Shown piece by piece: positions 1 through 7,229 of a DNA stretch of 21,134 bases (position 1 is its first letter; each line of letters starts with the position of its first letter). Under the pieces are notes generated by a model. It had not been told where the DNA came from. It worked only from the letters and a program-made list of their open reading frames with translations, and did not search any database. The stretch comes from an uncultured Acetatifactor sp. GTDB lineage: Bacteria > Bacillota > Clostridia > Lachnospirales > Lachnospiraceae. Location of the stretch: contig CAJUAP010000066.1 in assembly GCA_910584435.1 (NCBI GenBank), positions 1-21,134 on the forward strand, read 5' to 3'. Made by a program: the position numbers and the translations under genes.

Positions 1-364
1 CATTGATATTCCCGACAAAGTGGAAAGTTTTCTGATAGACACGGTAGACCTTGCCAGAATACTGGGAATCTTTTTGGACAATGCGATTGAAGCCACATTG
101 GAGACAGAACAGCCGCAAATAGGCTTAAATATCATCCAGAATAAAACTGGCGTATCAATCATCATAAGCAACCGCTTTCGGGATAACGGTCTAATGCTGC
201 ATAAATTAAAGCAAAAAGGCTTTAGCACAAAAATCGGGCATCAAGGAATCGGGCTTGGGAACGCCCAGAAAATCATCAGTTCTTATGACAACGTGCTATT
301 AGAAACAACAATGAAATGCGACTATTTTACACAACATATAGAACTTACTGACAGAAAGGAATGA
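1..364 (+). CDS. GHKL sensor histidine kinase, 3' end only (AgrC-like)
   Basis: This is the C-terminal ATP-binding part of a GHKL (HATPase_c_5) histidine kinase; the 5' end lies outside the window and the reading frame is open from base 2. The N-box is visible as LDNAIEA, and the glycine-rich G2 box as GIGLGNAQKI near the C-terminus. The family comprises membrane-bound peptide sensors such as AgrC that bind ATP and phosphorylate a partner LytTR regulator. The stop codon lies 6 bases before the response regulator start, and the regulator's Shine-Dalgarno (GAAAGGA) sits inside this coding end, so the two are translationally linked. The sensor helices, dimerisation domain and signal cannot be seen. 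The pairing with a LytTR regulator makes the AgrC-like call firm; the inducing signal is unknown. Confidence 0.88.
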   Translation, partial: IDIPDKVESFLIDTVDLARILGIFLDNAIEATLETEQPQIGLNIIQNKTGVSIIISNRFRDNGLMLHKLKQKGFSTKIGHQGIGLGNAQKIISSYDNVLLETTMKCDYFTQHIELTDRKE

Positions 365-370
365 CATCAT

Positions 371-1090
371 ATGCTGGATATCTTTGTATGCGAAGACAAT
401 GCCGCACAGCGGCGGACTGTTGTAAATATCATTCAAAATACTGTTCTGATAGAAGAATTAGATATGCAGCTTACTTTAGATACAGGAGACCCTTATATGT
501 TGTTGAAAAAAATCAAGACCAGCCAGAACACAGGCATTTATTTCCTTGACATTGACTTGAACAGCAGCATGAATGGAATGAAGCTGGCACAGCAAATCAG
601 ATTGTATGACCCCCGTGGTTTCATCATATTCATAACAGCACATTCAGAACTGAGCTATATGACTTTTCAGTATCGGGTAGAGGCGATGGACTTTGTATTA
701 AAAGACAACCCTGCCGAAGCGAAAGTGAAACTCAGAGAATGTCTGCTGAATGCAATGGAACGACATACGCTCCAAGCCAACAAGACACATAAAATCTATA
801 CCCTTGAAGTCGGCGGACGAAAAATCAGCGTAGATTATGATGATATTTTATTTTTTGAAACCTCCGGCAATATCCATAAAGTCATTCTCCATGCAAAAGA
901 CCGCCAAATTGAATTTCCCGGCACCTTGAAAGGACTGACAGGCGTATTGGATAGCGGCTTTGTGCGCTGCCATCGGGCATTTCTGGTAAACAAAAATAAT
1001 ATAAAAGAAGTTGACACTAAAAATCGGATCATACATTTTTCCAATGGAGAAACTTGTTTGATGTCCACACGCATGATGAAAGGATTTTAA
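371..1090 (+). CDS. LytTR-family response regulator (AgrA/BlpR-like)
   Basis: A 239-aa DNA-binding response regulator. The receiver domain (about residues 1-125) starts MLDIFVCEDN with the acidic pocket E8/D9. The likely phospho-acceptor is D60 in YFLDIDL, and K116 in FVLKDN fits the conserved receiver lysine. The LytTR DNA-binding domain covers about 140-237 (VGGRKISVDYDDILFFE, RCHRAFLVN). The family binds pairs of direct repeats upstream of peptide or bacteriocin-type operons. The start at 371 has GAAAGGA upstream inside the kinase gene. It forms a two-gene unit with the preceding GHKL kinase; an AgrB/AgrD-type signal module would be expected nearby but is not in this window. I see no convincing LytTR repeat pair before the next gene, so its targets are unknown. 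Confidence 0.93.
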   Translation: MLDIFVCEDNAAQRRTVVNIIQNTVLIEELDMQLTLDTGDPYMLLKKIKTSQNTGIYFLDIDLNSSMNGMKLAQQIRLYDPRGFIIFITAHSELSYMTFQYRVEAMDFVLKDNPAEAKVKLRECLLNAMERHTLQANKTHKIYTLEVGGRKISVDYDDILFFETSGNIHKVILHAKDRQIEFPGTLKGLTGVLDSGFVRCHRAFLVNKNNIKEVDTKNRIIHFSNGETCLMSTRMMKGF

Positions 1091-1155
1091 AGAAAATTTT
1101 AATACTGTCATCTTCACATTAAATCTGCATTGTCTGATGAATTATCCCTTAAAAG

Positions 1156-1184
1156 TTGATATATCCTCTGGCCTATGCTATAAT
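1156..1184 (+). promoter_or_regulatory. Promoter for the 1242 membrane-protein gene
   Basis: TTGATA (1156-1161), a 17-nt spacer and a perfect TATAAT (1179-1184) preceded by TGC, which gives an extended -10. Predicted transcription start is about 1191. It lies inside the longer open frame that begins at 1137, which argues that translation really starts downstream at 1242. Confidence 0.85.
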
Positions 1185-1241
1185 TATCAGCATAAGTCCG
1201 GCAGGAAAAGCAGAATGCTGAGAGACAGGAGGATACGGAAT

Positions 1242-1880
1242 ATGATAAAAAAACTGACTGTAAAAGTATGGCGGGACGTGATGATTCTCTCCTTAATTAT
1301 CGGAGTCATACCGTCAATCGTTCTAATAAAATTTGCGCCCGCGGCAATTCAGGCTCTGTGCGGATCGGTTCCGGATTCTGCAAAGGCAGAGTCCATAAGC
1401 AATACTTATGTAATCTGTTTATTCGCACTGTTTTTTATTGTAATTGATGTGTTGGTTGTGATAAATCATTTCACACATTCTGTGGGAAAAAAGGTGAAGC
1501 GCTATCTGGCGGAAAATCCAGGGGTGACCATGGAACAGTTGGAAAGTGACTTTGAAACAGCAGAACAATTAGAGGACGTCTGGATTGGCAGAAAATGGAC
1601 GTTTGGCGAAAGCATGGACTATATCCCTGTGGAGCATGATAAAATTGTATTGGTGTACAGCGAGTCATGGCGTTCCAAAAGGTTTGAGACCTTCTACCTT
1701 TGTCTTGGACTTCTGGACGGAACGGTAGTTAAAACTATTGTGAGGGAAAAGACGCTCCCGAAATTTATGGAACTATATGGACGCTATCCCCATATCCTGG
1801 TAGGAAATAATTATATACAAATGTTCAAAAATAACAGAAAGGCCCTGCTGGACATCAAATACCGCAGCGGCCAGAATTAA
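1242..1880 (+). CDS. Small two-helix membrane protein, unknown function
   Basis: A 212-aa protein I do not recognise with certainty. The ATG at 1242 is chosen because AGGAGG (1227-1232) lies 9 nt upstream and a consensus promoter sits at 1156-1184; the open frame extends upstream to 1137, but that extension overlaps the promoter. Two hydrophobic helices are visible at about residues 13-31 and 55-77, separated by a short polar loop. They are followed by a basic stretch (GKKVKR) and a soluble domain of about 130 residues rich in aromatic and charged residues. The charge pattern suggests that the large C-terminal domain is cytoplasmic. No catalytic motif stands out. It has its own promoter, so co-regulation with the upstream two-component pair is not implied. 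Its stop overlaps that of the convergent gene at 1877. Confidence 0.8.
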   Translation: MIKKLTVKVWRDVMILSLIIGVIPSIVLIKFAPAAIQALCGSVPDSAKAESISNTYVICLFALFFIVIDVLVVINHFTHSVGKKVKRYLAENPGVTMEQLESDFETAEQLEDVWIGRKWTFGESMDYIPVEHDKIVLVYSESWRSKRFETFYLCLGLLDGTVVKTIVREKTLPKFMELYGRYPHILVGNNYIQMFKNNRKALLDIKYRSGQN

Positions 1881-3823
1881 TGGCTGCTGCGTGAGCATAC
1901 TTCCGGCAGGTCTTCTGTGGAGGCGGGGCTGCAGAGGGAATAGTAAGTCCATCCAATCAACAGGGGCACAGAGGCAACTGTGGGCAGTTCGTATCTGATG
2001 GCATCGGCAAGGGGGGAGGCCAGACAGACAAGGATGTTCATTATGCCTGGGACAAGCAGTATGAGGGCGCTGTATCTGCGGCGTTTGAACAGCAGCATTG
2101 CCAGTACTGCCACAATCCAGGTGTACATGCCGGGGGTGCACAGATATTTGATCAGGGGCAGCTTCATGCTCAGATTCCATATCTGTGCAAGGAAATAGGC
2201 GTAATTTACATCAAGTGGATGGTATAATCCCAGTTCACCCATGGAATCATAATATTCCTCCTGAATCCATGCCTCGATGTTCTGCGATACGGGGGCAAGG
2301 TATCCATAGGAGAGATTGATAAATGCTGACAGGTAGGAGCCGGGATGTTTGAAAAACATCAGGAACCAGATTTTATAATATTCGTCCAAATCGGCGCCGT
2401 GGTAGCTGATTTTGATAGGATCGGAAATTACCGGGTTATAGTTGAACATGGATTCAAAGCCGAAGACAGAATCGATTACTTCTTTTTCGTATTCTGTTAC
2501 TTCTTCCAAATGCTCTATCACATATCTGGCGGTCTGCTGAAACGGAATGCTGAGTGCTTCCGAGCGATAGACGCCCTGTATGTCCAAAGCGGGGTACAGG
2601 ATCTTCACGGCACCCTCATAGACAAGAAATGTGGTCAGCAGAACTGCAAGGGCACGCTTGCGGGAATGGTGCCGCAGCCATACGGTAAGAAGCAGCAATG
2701 CGGGAAGAATTGCATGAATTCCGTTGTTGCGGAGGAAAACGGTTACCAGGCTGGCACAGGCCAGGAGGATGGCATCCTTTCTGCTGCATTCTTTCTTCAC
2801 AAGAATATCTATCATACAGACTGTCTGCAATACGGAAATCTCTGCGAAGAGAAGGTCTTTTTCCACCCATTGGGCATAGGTGCCCCATAAGGGAGTAAAG
2901 GCAAAGTAAAGTATTCCCCACATACACCATTTCACCGGAATTCCAAGCTTCTGCAGTTTTCTCATGCTCAGGGAGAATATCCAGGCACCTATGCAGGTCT
3001 GCAGGAAACAGTAGAGGAAGAAACCGAAATTGGCATCAGCCAGTCTGCGGCCCATGGTAAATAAGCCTCCAATGATGCAGGAGGATAAGGGCGGATGTCC
3101 TGCGGACCAGGGAGCTTCTCCCAGGAACTGTCTTAACTGGAGCAGTCCGTCGGGACAGCCGGAACCGGGGTAATTTAATAGAATCCAGGGCAGCCAGCCA
3201 AGGAAAATGATGCCGGATCCTATGGGGAAGAAATGCTTCTCAAGGAAAGTGCTTTTGCTGGGGGCGTTTTTACGGCCGTCTGCGGACAATGTGTCCGGCC
3301 GGGACAGGAGACAGGAATCCTGACACAGTATTGTCTTACCCGGAAACAGATGATAAATGCATCTGAGTATGCCATAAAGGATAATCCAGAATCCCAAAAT
3401 GCAGAATCCGGAAATGAATATCTGAAAACTGTTGGCAAATAATAAATCGGCAGAGTTGAACTTCTTATAACTGATGGATGCCATAAGGAGTATGGACAGT
3501 ATCAGAGATAAAAGCAGGAACCCGGTATCTGTTTTATGATCTTTTTTCCATACAAACCGCAGCATGGCATATATGGCAATGAGGATGAACAGATCCGCAT
3601 AATCCGGGCCGTAGAAGGTGTTGTACAATTTGTTTAATCCGTTTAAGATATCGGAATCAGGAAAGCCTCCCCCGAATATTTCAAATCTGCAGTGCAAGGT
3701 AAAAACGGCCGCACAGGACAGCAGGATGCAGATTGTGCTGTTAAGGAAACTAAAGTTCTCCGATGCGGTCTCCGGGGGTGACAGTTTTTCGTCTTTCAAA
3801 GTAGATGATTTCAGAATTTTCAA
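1877..3823 (-). CDS. DUF6020-like multi-pass membrane protein (GT-C-like)
   Basis: A 648-aa polytopic membrane protein with roughly a dozen hydrophobic segments. I place the start at TTG (3823-3821) because AGGAGG (3831-3836 on this strand) lies 7 nt upstream and the promoter -10 is at 3902-3907; the frame stays open to 3949, but that extension overlaps the promoter. Features matching DUF6020-type proteins of Clostridia are NYPGSGCPDG followed by AGHPPLSS, the FLRNNGIHAILPAL segment, and a late RYELPTVASVPLL segment. Such proteins resemble GT-C glycosyltransferases of the PMT/ArnT type, and the acidic residue after the first loop may be part of a sugar-lipid site; that function is inference. 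It is convergent with and overlaps the stop of the 1242 gene. No polysaccharide genes are nearby to suggest a substrate. Confidence 0.8.
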   Translation of the reverse strand: MKILKSSTLKDEKLSPPETASENFSFLNSTICILLSCAAVFTLHCRFEIFGGGFPDSDILNGLNKLYNTFYGPDYADLFILIAIYAMLRFVWKKDHKTDTGFLLLSLILSILLMASISYKKFNSADLLFANSFQIFISGFCILGFWIILYGILRCIYHLFPGKTILCQDSCLLSRPDTLSADGRKNAPSKSTFLEKHFFPIGSGIIFLGWLPWILLNYPGSGCPDGLLQLRQFLGEAPWSAGHPPLSSCIIGGLFTMGRRLADANFGFFLYCFLQTCIGAWIFSLSMRKLQKLGIPVKWCMWGILYFAFTPLWGTYAQWVEKDLLFAEISVLQTVCMIDILVKKECSRKDAILLACASLVTVFLRNNGIHAILPALLLLTVWLRHHSRKRALAVLLTTFLVYEGAVKILYPALDIQGVYRSEALSIPFQQTARYVIEHLEEVTEYEKEVIDSVFGFESMFNYNPVISDPIKISYHGADLDEYYKIWFLMFFKHPGSYLSAFINLSYGYLAPVSQNIEAWIQEEYYDSMGELGLYHPLDVNYAYFLAQIWNLSMKLPLIKYLCTPGMYTWIVAVLAMLLFKRRRYSALILLVPGIMNILVCLASPLADAIRYELPTVASVPLLIGWTYYSLCSPASTEDLPEVCSRSSH

Positions 3824-3901
3824 TGGGCAGTCCTCCTGTTTTAATTTCAGCGTTGTAAAACATATCTGTTCAAAGGACAGGTATGGTGGCATATGGGGAA
3901 T

Positions 3902-3907
3902 ATTATA
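3902..3907 (-). promoter_or_regulatory. -10 element for the DUF6020-like gene
   Basis: The minus strand reads TATAAT (+ strand ATTATA), placing the transcription start near 3895 and giving a leader of about 70 nt to the TTG start at 3823. The -35 region is weak (TTTCTT at 17-nt spacing). It supports the shorter protein start over the one at 3949. Confidence 0.55.
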
Positions 3908-3936
3908 CACTAAATGAAATGAAAAAGAAAGATAAA

Positions 3937-4072
3937 AGTTACTGTTCACTCGCCGCCACCGCGAGGCGTTTTCATGCGTATTTTACATGAAAATCCCGAG
4001 ACAGTTGCGCGCGAAATCGCTGTTCTTGCGATTTCTGTGCATCAGTTGCTGTGAACGGAGTGAACAGTAACT
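3937..4072. repeat. Nested-palindrome intergenic element (REP/MITE-like)
   Basis: A 136-bp unit bounded by a perfect 15-bp inverted repeat (3937-3951 and 4058-4072, AGTTACTGTTCACTC and its complement). Inside are further hairpins: CGCC...GGCG (3951-3968), an 8-bp stem TTTTCATG/CATGAAAA (3969-3993) and an 8-bp stem GAAATCGC/GCGATTTC (4013-4035). The right 27 nt recur exactly at 11188-11214. It sits between two divergent promoters and contains no plausible gene. The palindromic structure and second copy suggest a dispersed repeat; no transposase is present, and mobility or an RNA role is inference. Confidence 0.8.
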
Positions 4073-4110
4073 GATAAAAAGTCGCTGCAGATAGTTTCGG
4101 AAACTACATG

Positions 4111-4139
4111 TTGATATTTTGGTATAAAAGTGGTATTCT
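4111..4139 (+). promoter_or_regulatory. Promoter for the degV-family gene
   Basis: TTGATA (4111-4116), a 17-nt spacer and TATTCT (4134-4139) preceded by TGG (extended -10). Predicted start is about 4146, giving a leader of about 90 nt. It rules out the longer frame opening at 4130. Confidence 0.7.
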
Positions 4140-4237
4140 GTCTATTAGAAAAGTGTTTCGGTTCGGCGGAAGGCCGCATAGCAGCGCAGACTGTTAAAAA
4201 TCAGATATCAAAAACAGATACGAAAGGTAAGCACCAT

Positions 4238-5167
4238 ATGAACAAAGCATTTCAGGAAAAATCTACTTATCAAATTGTCAGCGATGGTTCTTGTGATCTG
4301 CCGGTGGAGCTGGCGAAGGAAAAAAACATTGCAGTGGTTCCTTTTTATGTTTCCTTTGATGATACGAATTATCTCAAAGAAAATGTAGAGATTGGAATCA
4401 GAGATTTTTATCAGCAGATGGTGGAGCGGAAGGGAGTGTATCCCAAATCTTCCATGCCTTCTGCACAGGATTACGCAGAGGTATTTCAGCCCTATGTCCA
4501 GGCAGGAATTCCTGTGATCTGCATATGTATTACCACAAAATTCAGCGGTTCCATGCAGTCGGCATTAAATGCCAGGGAAATGATGCTGGAAACAAATCCG
4601 GAGGCGCAGATTACGGTGATTGATTCCACAGTGGACACGGTATTGCAGGGGCAGTATGTACTGGAAGCGGCAGCAATGCGTGACAGCGGTATGGGATATG
4701 AAGAGACGGTGGCCAGGCTGGAGGAAATCAAGAGCACTGGAAGGATTTTCTTCACGGTGGGCAATATGGAATACCTGCAGCATGGAGGGCGCATTGGGAA
4801 AGTAGCTGCTGTGGCGGGCAGTGTGCTGGGAATTCGGCCGATTATCACCTTAAAACAGGGGGAGATCTTTCCTTCGGGCATCGGCAGGGGCAGGAAGCAT
4901 ACCACAGAGAAGACAATTGGGCTTTTGCTGGATTACCTGGCGGAAGGCGGGAAGAAAATTGATGATTACAGCATAGCGGTAGGGTTCGGATACGATATGG
5001 AAGAGGGAGCGGCATTCCGTGACCATGCCATGGAGGTGCTGCGGAGTAAGGGGTATGCGGTGAAAGAGATGCTGCTTTTGCAGATCGGCGCTACCATTGG
5101 TGTGCATACGGGGCCTTATCCGCTGGGATTCGGGGTGATAGAACGGGGGAATATTCCCCCTGTGTAG
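4238..5167 (+). CDS. DegV family fatty-acid-binding protein
   Basis: A 309-aa DegV-fold protein. Members bind a fatty acid in a buried pocket, and related proteins (FakB) present it to a fatty acid kinase for phospholipid synthesis. Visible family landmarks in order are IVSDGSCDLP near the N-terminus, PKSSMPSAQDY, ITTKFSGSMQSA (usually ISSxLSGTYxSA), VIDSTVDTVLQGQ, LQHGGRIGKVAA, the GIRPIITLKQGEI strand, and a terminal IGATIGVHTGPYPLGFGVI. The last motif is usually HTGPG, so a Tyr replaces the final Gly. The ATG at 4238 is chosen for the GAAAGG upstream (4222-4227) and because a promoter lies at 4111-4139. It is convergent with the HAD gene, with only 3 bases between the stop codons. The kinase partner is not nearby. 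Confidence 0.93.
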   Translation: MNKAFQEKSTYQIVSDGSCDLPVELAKEKNIAVVPFYVSFDDTNYLKENVEIGIRDFYQQMVERKGVYPKSSMPSAQDYAEVFQPYVQAGIPVICICITTKFSGSMQSALNAREMMLETNPEAQITVIDSTVDTVLQGQYVLEAAAMRDSGMGYEETVARLEEIKSTGRIFFTVGNMEYLQHGGRIGKVAAVAGSVLGIRPIITLKQGEIFPSGIGRGRKHTTEKTIGLLLDYLAEGGKKIDDYSIAVGFGYDMEEGAAFRDHAMEVLRSKGYAVKEMLLLQIGATIGVHTGPYPLGFGVIERGNIPPV

Positions 5168-5170
5168 GAA

Positions 5171-5989
5171 CTATGCGGAAGAGCTTTCTTTTATGGCGGC
5201 CAGGAGTTCTTTGATATCGGCAAAGCAGTAGTCGGCAGGATAGGGGGTGTCTGCCATGTGCTCAGGCTTTGCTTCCCCAGTGAAGACTACACAGGTATCT
5301 ACACCTCCATTGCGTCCGCAGGCAATATCTGTGTAGAGCCTGTCGCCCACCACAAGGGTCTCTTCAGGGGAAAATCCTGATAAGGACCGGCACAGATCCA
5401 CCATGGAGCGGTTGGGCTTGCCGAGGTAAACGGGATGCTTTCCCACAGAATCCGTGATCATATTACAGATGGCGCCGCAGTCCGGTATAAATCCAAAGTC
5501 CACAGGACAGCAAAGGTCAGGGTTGGTGGCATAGAAGGGAATATCCGCAGTAGAAAGAACTTTGCAGGCTTGTATCAGTTTTTGGTAATTCAGTTCGCTG
5601 TCATAGGCTGCCACAGCGCAGGAGATATCATCCTCCGCCGTCTCTGTAATGTGCAGTCCGCATTTGCGGAGCTCTCTGATAAAAGAAGCGGTGCCCAGCA
5701 CATATATTTTGCTATGTGCATAATGTTCGGTGAGAAAGCGGATGGTCATGCAGCCTGAGGTGATAAACTGCTCTTCCGAAGTCTCCAAATGAAATGCTCT
5801 GCGGAATTTCTCCACATAATCCCTTCCGCTCAGGGTAGAATTGTTGGTGATAAAATATGCTTTTCCGCCTATGGTGTCTATGTGGCGAAGCAAGGCGGCG
5901 CTGCCGTCAAAAAGGGTGTCGCCTACGGCAATGGTTCCGTCTATGTCAAACAGGAACAGTTTCTTTTTCTGAAGCGGTGTTCTGGCCAT
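5171..5989 (-). CDS. HAD-IIA family hydrolase (NagD/phosphoglycolate-phosphatase-like)
   Basis: A 272-aa cytosolic phosphatase of the HAD superfamily, subfamily IIA. Motif I is LFDIDGT with nucleophile D15 and acid/base D17. Motif II is FITNNST (T48, N49, N50), typical of NagD-like enzymes. Motif III Lys is K191 in YLGKPN. Motif IV is VVGDRLYTDI with D216 and D221 as Mg2+ ligands. The cap domain lies between motifs II and III. Members dephosphorylate nucleotides or small sugar phosphates; the substrate cannot be read from sequence. The ATG at 5989 follows GGGAGG (5994-5999) with a short 4-nt gap, and a promoter -10 is at 6061-6066. It ends 3 bases from the convergent degV stop, and no terminator hairpin separates them. 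Confidence 0.93.
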   Translation of the reverse strand: MARTPLQKKKLFLFDIDGTIAVGDTLFDGSAALLRHIDTIGGKAYFITNNSTLSGRDYVEKFRRAFHLETSEEQFITSGCMTIRFLTEHYAHSKIYVLGTASFIRELRKCGLHITETAEDDISCAVAAYDSELNYQKLIQACKVLSTADIPFYATNPDLCCPVDFGFIPDCGAICNMITDSVGKHPVYLGKPNRSMVDLCRSLSGFSPEETLVVGDRLYTDIACGRNGGVDTCVVFTGEAKPEHMADTPYPADYCFADIKELLAAIKESSSA

Positions 5990-6060
5990 ATTTCCTCCCG
6001 GTTTATCATAATTATTTTGTATGCCGTCATTTGCGCATTTCGGTACTGCTGCATGGTTTC

Positions 6061-6069
6061 AGTATAGCA
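6061..6069 (-). promoter_or_regulatory. Extended -10 promoter of the HAD-IIA gene
   Basis: The minus strand reads TGCTATACT (TGn plus TATACT), giving a start near 6054 and a leader of about 65 nt. No good -35 is visible, which is tolerable for an extended -10 promoter. The spacer 5990-6338 (349 bases) otherwise holds the opposing exonuclease promoter and nothing else I can support. Confidence 0.6.
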
Positions 6070-6184
6070 CAGACAGGAGAAGAAATCCATGGAAATGTTT
6101 CGGCGCATGAAATCGCCTTGCGGAACTGGCGGGTGAGCAGTAATCATGGATATGCTGGCAAATGTTTTTGACGGCGGGTATATA

Positions 6185-6213
6185 TTGTGGTTTTAGAATT
6201 TATCTTATATAAT
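6185..6213 (+). promoter_or_regulatory. Promoter of the exonuclease III gene
   Basis: TTGTGG (6185-6190), a 17-nt spacer and a perfect TATAAT (6208-6213). The predicted start is about 6220, which coincides with the first codon of the long open frame at 6219, so that frame's first 40 codons are leader rather than protein. Confidence 0.7.
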
Positions 6214-6338
6214 AAACATTGAAGGCTGTTGCCGAAGACGTAAGCAGGAAAGTCAGGGAAACGCTGCAGCAGGGCGGCGTGGAAGGGAAAACAGAGGATA
6301 ATGGTAAAACCAGAAACAGACAGGAGGAAAATAGAGGT

Positions 6339-7103
6339 ATGGGTATTAAGATGATTTCATGGAATGTAAACGGGCTTCGTGCCTGCATGCAGAAGGGGTT
6401 TATGGAGTATTTCAGGCAGGCAGATGCGGATGTGTTCTGTCTGCAGGAGACGAAGCTGCAGGAAGGGCAGATTACACTGGAATTGCCAGGCTATTATCAG
6501 TATTGGAATTATGCGGAGAAGAAGGGATATTCCGGTACGGCGCTTTTTACGAAGAAAGAGCCTTTGAAGGTGACTTATGGGATCGGGGTGGAAGAGCATG
6601 ACCATGAGGGGCGTGTGATTACGGCGGAATTTGATGACTATTATGTGGTGACAGTCTATGTGCCGAATTCACAGAGGGAGCTGGCCAGGCTTGATTACCG
6701 TAAGGAATGGGAAGCGGCTTTCTTAACATATATTAAGTCATTGGATGAAGAGAAGCCTGTGATTTACTGCGGGGATTTGAATGTGGCCCATCAGGAAATT
6801 GATTTGAAGAATCCGAAGACAAATCACAACAATGCAGGATTTACGGATGATGAGAGGAAATGCTTCGGGAAGGTGCTGGAGAGCGGATTTATAGATTCCT
6901 TCCGCTATTTTTACCCGGAGGTAAAGGAGGCGTATTCCTGGTGGTCCTATATGTTCCAGGCAAGAGCGAAGAACGCGGGGTGGCGTATTGATTATTTTGT
7001 GGTGTCAAAGCGTCTGCAGGAGCGGCTTCAGGATGCGAAAATCCACGCGCAGGTTCAGGGGTCTGACCACTGTCCGGTGGAATTGGAGCTGAAGGAAGTG
7101 TGA
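6339..7103 (+). CDS. xth: Exodeoxyribonuclease III (AP endonuclease)
   Basis: A 254-aa Mg2+-dependent Xth-type enzyme of base excision repair: it incises DNA at abasic sites and removes 3' blocking groups. Catalytic landmarks of the endonuclease/exonuclease/phosphatase fold are all present: SWNVNGLRA (N9, N11), LQETK with metal-binding E37, VYVPNSQ with Y107, YCGDLNVAHQ with D146 and N148, WRIDYF with D218, and GSDHCPV with D243-H244 at the C-terminus. Length matches bacterial homologues. The ATG at 6339 has AGGAGG (6322-6327) 11 nt upstream; an internal ATG at 6351 is possible and would give the more usual short N-terminus. It is monocistronic by promoter position, followed by two hairpins. 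Confidence 0.97.
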   Translation: MGIKMISWNVNGLRACMQKGFMEYFRQADADVFCLQETKLQEGQITLELPGYYQYWNYAEKKGYSGTALFTKKEPLKVTYGIGVEEHDHEGRVITAEFDDYYVVTVYVPNSQRELARLDYRKEWEAAFLTYIKSLDEEKPVIYCGDLNVAHQEIDLKNPKTNHNNAGFTDDERKCFGKVLESGFIDSFRYFYPEVKEAYSWWSYMFQARAKNAGWRIDYFVVSKRLQERLQDAKIHAQVQGSDHCPVELELKEV

Positions 7104-7105
7104 GA

Positions 7106-7152
7106 AGAAAATCTAATCGCTTGCGGCAGAGGCCGCTTCGCGAAGATTTTCT
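7106..7152. repeat. Long imperfect hairpin downstream of xth
   Basis: A 9-bp outer stem (AGAAAATCT at 7106-7114 with its complement at 7144-7152) encloses two further paired blocks, TCGC/GCGA and GCGGC/GCCGC around an AGAG loop (7123-7136). It begins 3 bases after the xth stop. It could act as a terminator, but no clean T-run follows the stem, so I mark it as a structured repeat. Confidence 0.6.
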
Positions 7153-7155
7153 ACG

Positions 7156-7190
7156 GTGCAAAAACAGCGCCCTTTGCGCTTTGTTTGCAC
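7156..7190. repeat. Second hairpin between xth and the WYL regulator
   Basis: A 7-bp outer stem GTGCAAA/TTTGCAC (7156-7162, 7184-7190) and a 5-bp inner stem AGCGC/GCGCT (7166-7170, 7176-7180) around CCTTT. It lies directly after the hairpin ending at 7152, forming a tandem pair that fills most of the 126-bp spacer. Confidence 0.6.
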
Positions 7191-7229
7191 TGAGTTCACG
7201 GATTGTTTGTGCCGCCGGAGGGGAGAAGG

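Noticed and set aside
1091..1155. LytTR binding repeats upstream of the membrane-protein promoter
   Set aside because: No pair of matching direct repeats at suitable spacing could be seen.
5159..5180. Bidirectional terminator between degV and the HAD gene
   Set aside because: Only 3 bases separate the stop codons and no stem-loop is visible there.
6219..6338. 40-codon N-terminal extension of exonuclease III
   Set aside because: The first codon coincides with the predicted transcription start, and the true start has AGGAGG upstream.
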